Shown here piece by piece: positions 6,014 through 11,562 of a stretch of DNA of 18,904 nucleotides. How positions within the stretch are numbered: the first letter of the stretch is position 1; every line of letters begins with the position of its first letter. The stretch comes from JBCCFW01 sp039029535 (GTDB lineage: Bacteria; Acidobacteriota; JBCCFW01), in NCBI GenBank assembly GCA_039029535.1, contig JBCCFW010000154.1, forward strand, positions 1-18,904, written 5' to 3'. The notes below the pieces were generated by a model, which saw only the letters and a list, made by a program, of their open reading frames with translations, made no database searches and was not told the DNA's origin. A program made the translations under genes and the position numbers.

Positions 6014-7828
6014 TCAGCGGAGCTCGACGACGACCTCTCCGGCAGGAGTCTTGGTGACGTCCAGCACTCCGGTGTCACCGGGCGTGGCGATGTCGGCGTC
6101 GTGCTCGATGAGCACCAGGGCGCCGTCCACTGCCATGGTGAAGGGGAAGACCGGGTCGTTCACGTCGAGGATCGTGCCGAGGTCGGTTCCCAGCTCTTCG
6201 CAAGCGCGGAGGTCGCCAGTGGTCGTGCAGGGATCGCGGCCGAGCATGAGGGCGACGTCACCCGGACCGGCCGTGGGCCAGGAGGCCAGCCGCAGTCGGG
6301 CCGGGCTTCCAACGGCACAGTCACCGCCGACGGCCGGATCGCTCTCACCGGCAGAGACCGCGCCGTCACCGTTGGCGTCTTCCTCGCCATCGAGACAGCC
6401 ATCGCCGTCGGAGTCGTCTTCGAGGGGCGAGGTGGTCGCCATGCCGTCGGCGTCGAGCACGTAGGCGAGGCCCATGCCGCAGGGCGCGTCGGTGTCGGTG
6501 CCCTTGAGCAGGCCCATGTCGTCGGGATCGGCCACGGGCATGAGCACCGAGAGCTCGAGCCCGTCGGGGAGCCCGTCGCCGTCGGTGTCGCAGTTGCTGG
6601 GCGAGGTCTCATCCACGTCGACGAGCCCGTTGGCCGTCGTGTCCTCGTCGAAGTCGGAGATGCCGTCGTCGTCGCTGTCGGCGTCGAGGGGATCGGTGGA
6701 GGTCATCGGATCCGCGTCGGCGAAGAAGGCGAACAGGCCGCCGGGATCGCAGAAGGCGGCGATGTCGGTGCCGAGCAGCGGTCCGGCGCCGTCGGGGTCG
6801 GCGATTTCCGCGGTCACCGAGAGCTCGAGCCCGTCGGGGAGACCGTCCCCGTCGCTGTCGCAGTCGGCCGCGTCGGTCTCGTCCACGCTCAATGCGCCGT
6901 CGAGGTTGGCGTCCTCGGCGGAGTCGGAGATGCCGTCGTCGTCGCTGTCGACGTCGAGCGGGTCCGTGCTGGTCGCCGGATCGGCGTCGGGCGTGAAGCA
7001 GCCTGCCGCGACGTCCGTGCCCATCACCGGGCCCGCGCCGGCGAGCGGCATCGTGACGGACTGCTCGAGACCATCGAAGAGCCCGTCGCCGTCGGTGTCG
7101 CAGACAGCGGGGTCCAGGCCGGCGAGGACCTCGTCGCCGTCGGCCACGCCATCGTCGTCACTGTCGATGTCCATGTCGCTGGTGCCGAGCATCATTTCGG
7201 TCGGACCGTCGAGGCCGTCACCGTCTTCATCGGTCGCGACGGCACCCGGGCTGATCGTCACGACGTCGCAGAGCTCGGTGTCACCGCTGTTGCGGTTGTT
7301 GCCGTTGGCGGCGAGCGTGCAAAAGAAGAAGTTGATGTCGCCTTCGTCGGTCGCGGGCGCGGTCCAGTCGATGATCCACGTGACGGTGTCGGGCTGACCG
7401 TCGGGGGCCGTCGAATGCGTGTGGTACGTGTAGCCCGTCATGATGTCGGTGGTGTTGGCCGTCGCGAAGGCCGACATCGCCGAGGTGGCGAAGCTTCCGG
7501 CCTGGGTCGTGCCCGCCAGGCCGATCATCGAGAAGCCGAACTCGTCCCGTCCCAAGTACTGCGTGGAGAGCTCGAGCGTGTAGGTCGTGCCCGGCTCGTA
7601 CGCGGTGAAGGCGCCACCGCCGAGCTCCGTGAGGCCGACCTCGTGCATCGCTCCGACGGGAGCCGGGGTGCTCGCTCCGGCGTGGTGCGTGCCGCAGGTG
7701 CGTCCCGGAACCAGCTCGACGGGAGAGCCGGTGTAGCCGGTGGGCGCAGCCGCTGAGCGTGCCGAGACCGATGTCACGCAGGGTCCGAGCATCAAGACCA
7801 GGGCGAGCGAACCGATGAATCGAGACAT
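6014..7828 (-). CDS. Secreted Reeler/choice-of-anchor-V-like protein with thrombospondin type 3 Ca-binding repeats
   Basis: The start at 7828 is preferred over the longer reading from 7882 because MSRFIGSLALVLMLGPCVTSVSA is a good signal peptide and a CGGAAG-like ribosome binding site precedes it. That gives 604 residues. Residues ~24-205 look like a Reeler / choice-of-anchor V domain (TGSPVELVPGRTCGTHHAG at the front, then TYTLELSTQYLG, YTYHTHSTAPDG and VTWIIDWTAP). A long acidic region follows (~205-500) with about ten DxDxDG-type calcium-binding repeats, such as DSDDDGVADGDE and DTDGDGLPDGLE. A ~100-residue tail lacks a recognised anchor. The protein is probably exported and calcium-stiffened at the cell surface. 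It is the first gene of the operon with the barrel and the cytochrome. The usual CxxCH in the first domain is replaced here by CGTHH. Confidence 0.85.
   Translation of the reverse strand: MSRFIGSLALVLMLGPCVTSVSARSAAAPTGYTGSPVELVPGRTCGTHHAGASTPAPVGAMHEVGLTELGGGAFTAYEPGTTYTLELSTQYLGRDEFGFSMIGLAGTTQAGSFATSAMSAFATANTTDIMTGYTYHTHSTAPDGQPDTVTWIIDWTAPATDEGDINFFFCTLAANGNNRNSGDTELCDVVTISPGAVATDEDGDGLDGPTEMMLGTSDMDIDSDDDGVADGDEVLAGLDPAVCDTDGDGLFDGLEQSVTMPLAGAGPVMGTDVAAGCFTPDADPATSTDPLDVDSDDDGISDSAEDANLDGALSVDETDAADCDSDGDGLPDGLELSVTAEIADPDGAGPLLGTDIAAFCDPGGLFAFFADADPMTSTDPLDADSDDDGISDFDEDTTANGLVDVDETSPSNCDTDGDGLPDGLELSVLMPVADPDDMGLLKGTDTDAPCGMGLAYVLDADGMATTSPLEDDSDGDGCLDGEEDANGDGAVSAGESDPAVGGDCAVGSPARLRLASWPTAGPGDVALMLGRDPCTTTGDLRACEELGTDLGTILDVNDPVFPFTMAVDGALVLIEHDADIATPGDTGVLDVTKTPAGEVVVELR
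6551..7110 (-). repeat. Coding tandem repeat, ~270/240-bp period
   Basis: Within the thrombospondin-type-3 region, long blocks recur at the DNA level. A block beginning gagctcgagcccgtcgggga occurs at 6551 and again at 6821, exactly 270 bases apart. A related block containing gctcgaga is near 7063, about 240 bases further on. The block gatgccgtcgtcgtcgctg also recurs at a 270-base spacing (near 6659 and 6929). Each unit encodes ~80-90 residues with paired acidic Ca-binding loops. Near-identity over stretches suggests recent internal duplication. Such repeats are prone to copy-number change and to assembly collapse. Confidence 0.7.
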
Positions 7829-7974
7829 GAGGGCTTCCGGGATGACGTTGGGGGCCACGGAGGAATGTCGGATGCGAAACATTATCGTGACTTTCCGGCT
7901 GGGCCCGGTGTGGTTCAGATAGTGATCACGGTGACGTCCCTCGCTGGGCGGCTCCGCGGCGAGCGGCGACGCTC
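7829..7974. promoter_or_regulatory. Divergent promoter region
   Basis: This 146-bp gap separates the minus-strand repeat-protein/barrel/cytochrome operon from the plus-strand TPR-GAF gene, so it should hold promoters for both. On the minus strand a GATAAT (plus-strand ATTATC at 7881-7886) sits about 53 bases upstream of the ATG at 7828 and could be a -10 element. No convincing -35 was found at 16-19 bases from it. On the plus side no clear -10/-35 pair was seen. The region is locally richer in A/T than its surroundings around 7875-7925, as promoter regions often are. Confidence 0.4.
7940..7974 (+). promoter_or_regulatory. Two overlapping hairpins at the TPR-GAF start codon
   Basis: GAGCG (7961-7965), a GCGA tetraloop of the GNRA class and CGCTC (7970-7974) form a perfect 5-bp hairpin ending directly at the ATG (7975). 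An alternative hairpin pairs CTCGC (7940-7944) with GCGAG (7959-7963), with an inner GCG/CGC pair. The two share GAG 7961-7963 and cannot form together. No ordinary Shine-Dalgarno lies at the normal distance. Control of translation initiation is possible but unproven, since short hairpins are common in DNA this rich in G+C. Confidence 0.3.
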
Positions 7975-10935
7975 ATGACGCGCGCGGGCGCAGCCACGGT
8001 CGAGCCCGTCGTGCGTGCGTCGTGCGATCGAGTGAATCTCGATGATCCGTCGACTCCTGACCTGACGACTGCCCAGCGTGCGCTCGATCGATCGAGTGAG
8101 CTGCTCGACCAGGGGCAGGTCGCCGAGGCGATCGCGGTGGGTGAGGGCGTCGCGCGATGCCTCGATGTCTTGCGACAGGGTTCGAACGAGACCGACTTCG
8201 TCGAGCTCGCCCTCCTGGAGGGGCGGCTGGCCGAGCTGCGCGCCGAGCTCGCCGAGCTCGCAGGTGCCTGGGACGAGGCCGACGAGCGGGCGCGTGAGGC
8301 CCTCGAGGCGGCGCGTCGAACGGGTGAGCGGCTGAGGTACGCCGAGGCCCTGGCGCGTCGTGGCCGTGTCGCCGTGCGCCGAGGTCGGCTGGGCATGGCC
8401 GTGCCGAGCTGCGAGCGCGCCTTGGGACTGCTCGCTGCGGGTGGCAGTGAGGACGACTTGGTCGAGGGTGAGCTCCGGCTCTCCACGCTGATGGACCTGG
8501 TCGTCGCCCATGGCCGAGCGGGGGCTCACGAGCAGGCGGAGGCTGCGCTACGCGAGGCTCGCGGCGCGCTCGAATCGCTCGAGGCGGCTCGACCACGGGA
8601 GCGAGAGCACGCCTGGCTCGTCCTCCTCGACGGGTGGCTTCACGCCGAGCGCGATCGACCACTTCCGGCGATCGTCGAGGAGGCGGTGGCCTGGCTCCGG
8701 CGGCGGTCCTGGACCGAGCAGGTCGAGGCCACGCTGCTGCTCGCCGAGGCCCTTGGTCGTGGTGGCCGCGAGCGAGACGGCCTGCACCGCCTCGACGAGC
8801 TGCTCCTTCGACGAACGAGCGAGCCGGGGGGATGGTGCTTGGCGGTGGCCGAGCTCGCCGCCGAGCTCAGCGACGCGGTCGAGCCGGTGAGAGCCACCTG
8901 GCGACGTTGGTGCCTGGCTCGGCGTCTCGCGCGAGCGCGCGGCGACCGCCCCGCGCTGCGTCGTGCCCTGCGGCGTGGTTGCGACCTGGCGATCCGACTC
9001 GGCCACGTGCGCTGGGCGCAGCGGGTGGCCACGGCCCTCGTCGACGGCGTGAGCACGGAGCCAGGGAGCGCCGACGACTGGACCCGCCTGGGCTGGGCTT
9101 GCTGGTTGGGTGCGCAGCACGCGGATTCTCTCGAGGCCTTCGAGCGGGCCCGAGCGCGAGCCGAGTCGGAGGACGACGCGCCGGCTTGGGGTCGAGCCTG
9201 TCGTGGGCTCGGGCGAGTTCACGCCACCTTGGGTGCCGGTGACGAGGCCCGCCGGTGGCTGGAGCGCTGCCTCGACGACGAGCGGGTGGTCGACGCGACG
9301 ACGCGAGCGCAGGTCCGACTCGACCTCGCCGAGCTCGACGAACGAAGGGGTGAGCGGGAGCGAGCCGACCAGCTGCTTCAAGGACCTGCGGAGGAGATCG
9401 TCGAGCACGGAGGAGTCGAGGGTCGACTGCGTCTCGAGCTCCTCCACGCCCGACGTGCCGCCACGCAGGGGGAGCTCGGTCGAGCTCGTTCGGCCTTGCT
9501 CGACTTGCTGCACCGCGCCCGCGACCGAGGTGACGAGGTGCTGGCGTTGGAGCTGTGCCGAAGGCTCGGCGAGCTCCACGGCTGCCTGGGTGAGACCGAG
9601 CTGGCTCGGGCCCTGCTCGAGGACGCTCTCGGAAGAGCACGTCGGCGTCGTGTCGTGCAGGCCCTTCCGGGCTTGCTCGTGGCCCTGGCGCGGGGTCGGC
9701 TGGAGGGTTGCCTCCGCGTGCGGCTACCCGGTGGCTTCGCGGCCGATCGCTTGGAGCTCACCGAGGCCCGTCGCGCCATCAGTCGGGGCTACGAGGCCTG
9801 CTCGGCGAGTGGACAACTACCCGAGCGCGTGGAACTTCAGCTCCTGAGCTTGCGGCTGCGTCTCATCGAGGGCAGCTCCATGGGCTCGCTCGAAGAGCTC
9901 GCCGAAGCCGAGCGCGTGCTGCGCGAAATGGGGGACGAGCAGGTGCTGATCGGAGTCGGTCGACTCCGTGCCGAGCTCCTGCTGCAGCAGCGTGCGCTGG
10001 GAGAGGCCCTCGCCCAGGCGGCCGAGCTGAAGGCCAACGCGGAGGCGAGCGGGCTGGCCGAGGAGTCCTGGCGGGCTGCCGACCTGCTGGCCCGCGTGCA
10101 TCGCGCCTGGGGGATGGCGGAGCCGGCGCGACACCATGCCTGCGAGGCCGCCGCGACGCTCGATCGGCTCGCAGCGAGCCTCGATGACGATCTTGCGGCC
10201 CGACGCTTCCTCTCCGGCGTGGAGCGCTCAGCGGCGCGAGCGGAGGCCGACGCTCCCGTGCGTCGTCGTCGTGCCGACCCGCAGCCGCTGCCGAAGGGGC
10301 GCTTCGTCGGTTGCCTCGACGGTGAGGAGCTCATCGACGAGCTGCTCCGTCTGCGCGAAGCCGAGCGAGTCGCGAAGCAGCGTCGCGGGCGACAGCGGGA
10401 GGGGCTGCGACAGACCTTGCGTCAGGCGGCACTCCTGAGCACTGCCGCGTCCTGGCTGGCGGCCGAGCAGGCGCCGCCGGAGACGGTCTTGCGACGCTTC
10501 CTCGAACGTCTGACCCGGACCATCGGCGCCCGTCGTGCTCGGGTTCTCGTTCACGCCGACGAGGAGCTGACGACGGTGCTCGCCGTGGACCTCGCCGCCG
10601 AGGGCGCGCTCGATGAGGCCGGCTCTTACAGCCGTGGCATCGTGCGCGAGGCGTTGTCGGCGCAGCGAGTGGTGAGCAGCGACGACGCCAGCGCCGATCC
10701 TCGTCATGCCGAGCTCGGCAGCGTCCGCGAGCACGGTCTCCGGAGCATCGCCTGCGTGCCGCTGCGTCATCGCGGGTGGGTGCTCGGAGCCCTCCACGTC
10801 GACCAACCGGAGCGTCCGGGAGCCTTCTCGCGGCGTGACCTGGACTTCCTCGGCTCGGCGGGCGACTTGCTCGGGGCGGGGCTGGCGGAGTGGCTCGAAG
10901 CCCGACGTGACGAGCTGGTGACCCCGCCGGCATGA
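7975..10935 (+). CDS. TPR-repeat protein with C-terminal GAF domain
   Basis: The 986-residue, Arg/Glu/Leu-rich, mostly helical protein has no signal peptide and is probably cytosolic. Residues ~30-760 consist of helix pairs with TPR-like spacing and small-residue positions (for example AWDEADERAREALEAARRTG, DSLEAFERARARAESED and LLARVHRAWGMAEPARHHA). Residues ~820-975 form a GAF domain, with ETVLRRFLERLTRTIGA, the SRGIVREALSAQRVVSSDDA stretch and LRSIACVPLRHRGWVLGALHVD. This pattern matches the sensory half of myxobacterial-type FHA/GAF sigma-54 activators and ATPase-TPR-GAF kinases. No kinase, AAA+, cyclase or HTH domain follows; the protein ends just after GAF. It may act as a scaffold or partner-protein sensor. 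The start at 7975 is uncertain because no ribosome binding site is clear; GTG codons a little downstream are alternatives. Confidence 0.82.
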   Translation: MTRAGAATVEPVVRASCDRVNLDDPSTPDLTTAQRALDRSSELLDQGQVAEAIAVGEGVARCLDVLRQGSNETDFVELALLEGRLAELRAELAELAGAWDEADERAREALEAARRTGERLRYAEALARRGRVAVRRGRLGMAVPSCERALGLLAAGGSEDDLVEGELRLSTLMDLVVAHGRAGAHEQAEAALREARGALESLEAARPREREHAWLVLLDGWLHAERDRPLPAIVEEAVAWLRRRSWTEQVEATLLLAEALGRGGRERDGLHRLDELLLRRTSEPGGWCLAVAELAAELSDAVEPVRATWRRWCLARRLARARGDRPALRRALRRGCDLAIRLGHVRWAQRVATALVDGVSTEPGSADDWTRLGWACWLGAQHADSLEAFERARARAESEDDAPAWGRACRGLGRVHATLGAGDEARRWLERCLDDERVVDATTRAQVRLDLAELDERRGERERADQLLQGPAEEIVEHGGVEGRLRLELLHARRAATQGELGRARSALLDLLHRARDRGDEVLALELCRRLGELHGCLGETELARALLEDALGRARRRRVVQALPGLLVALARGRLEGCLRVRLPGGFAADRLELTEARRAISRGYEACSASGQLPERVELQLLSLRLRLIEGSSMGSLEELAEAERVLREMGDEQVLIGVGRLRAELLLQQRALGEALAQAAELKANAEASGLAEESWRAADLLARVHRAWGMAEPARHHACEAAATLDRLAASLDDDLAARRFLSGVERSAARAEADAPVRRRRADPQPLPKGRFVGCLDGEELIDELLRLREAERVAKQRRGRQREGLRQTLRQAALLSTAASWLAAEQAPPETVLRRFLERLTRTIGARRARVLVHADEELTTVLAVDLAAEGALDEAGSYSRGIVREALSAQRVVSSDDASADPRHAELGSVREHGLRSIACVPLRHRGWVLGALHVDQPERPGAFSRRDLDFLGSAGDLLGAGLAEWLEARRDELVTPPA

Positions 10936-10983
10936 GGGCATGCTTGCCTCGCTGAACATCGAGCAAAGAAGGCGAGGCGAGCG

Positions 10984-11547
10984 ATGACACGCATCAAGAC
11001 CGTTCCTGTCGACGAGGCCGAGGGTCGTCTCGCTCGGGTCTATGGCGGGGCCCTCGACCGCGTGGGTCACGTGGCCCAGGTCATCCAGACGATGTCGCTC
11101 AACGGGGCGAGCTGTCACTCGTCCATCGGCTTCTACGTCTCGATCATGCAGGCGGAGTCTCCGCTGTCGCGCGCGCAGCGGGAGATGCTCGCCACGGTCG
11201 TCTCCCGCGCCAATGAGTGCCACTACTGAACCGAGTCTCACGGGGAGGATCTCCGTGGCCATGGAGTCGGTGACGAGGTAGCGGACGCGGTCAAGCGCGA
11301 CTGGCGTGAGGCCGAGCTGAGCGAGGTCGATCGAGCGCTCTGCGTCTTCGCGGAGAAGCTGACCTTCACGCCGGCGGAGATGAACGACGACGACATCGCG
11401 GCCCTGCGGACGGCGGGCCTGGAGGATCGAGCGATCCTCGATGCGGTGCAGGTGATCTCGTACTTCAACTACATCAACCGCGTGGTCGACGCCCTGGGCA
11501 CGGACCTCGAGGCGGACATGCCCGAGACCCCGGCCTGGAAGCGCTGA
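10984..11547 (+). CDS. AhpD-like (carboxymuconolactone decarboxylase family) peroxidase-related selenoprotein, Sec at codon 82
   Basis: Read through an in-frame TGA at 11227-11229, this gene encodes 187 residues ending at TGA 11545-11547. The frame continues without a shift into classic family sequence: HGVGDEVADAVKRDWREAEL, DRALCVFAEKLTFTP, DIAALRTAGLEDRAILDAVQ, then VISYFNYINRVVDALG. The TGA replaces the second catalytic Cys of the AhpD motif (E-C-H-Y-U-T-E-S-H). This leaves a Cys79/Sec82 pair with the downstream His86. AhpD-fold proteins with CxxU are known bacterial selenoproteins. A hairpin of SECIS type starts one base after the UGA. The role is probably reduction of peroxides or thiols by a Cys-Sec couple. 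The start ATG 10984 follows AAGGCGAGG. The gene is 15 bp upstream of a thioredoxin-fold protein gene. A conventional caller would stop at 11229 and report an 81-residue fragment lacking the rest of the enzyme. Confidence 0.9.
11231..11270 (+). promoter_or_regulatory. Putative bacterial SECIS element
   Basis: Immediately downstream of the UGA at 11227-11229 lies a ~40-nt stem-loop. The outer stem pairs CCGA (11231-11234) with UCGG (11267-11270). A G/G mismatch follows, then UCU with GGA. Next comes a one-sided bulge (11258-11262) and an 8-bp inner helix CACGGGGA/UCUCCGUG (11239-11246 with 11250-11257, one G-U pair). The apical loop is GGA, or AGGAU if the closing A-U pair opens. Guanines at the start of the apical loop, 17 nt from the UGA, fit the known bacterial SECIS geometry recognised by SelB. 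The structure was paired by hand and not energy-scored. Confidence 0.7.
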
Positions 11548-11562
11548 CGGCGGGAGGTCGCG

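Noticed and set aside
6601..7200. A CRISPR-like array of short gtcg-rich repeats
   Set aside because: The repeats are codon runs for Asp-rich Ca-binding loops in one reading frame, with no constant repeat plus unique spacer structure.
5891..7756. A 621-codon plus-strand open frame rich in Val/Gly/Glu
   Set aside because: It is the complement of the Asp-rich thrombospondin-type-3 repeats. The apparent repeats arise from the real minus-strand gene.
10984..11229. An 81-residue stand-alone protein ending at TGA 11227-11229, or a frameshifted pseudogene
   Set aside because: The same frame continues past the TGA into full AhpD-family sequence with no shift, the TGA falls exactly on the catalytic Cys, and a SECIS-like hairpin follows. 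Selenocysteine read-through explains all three.
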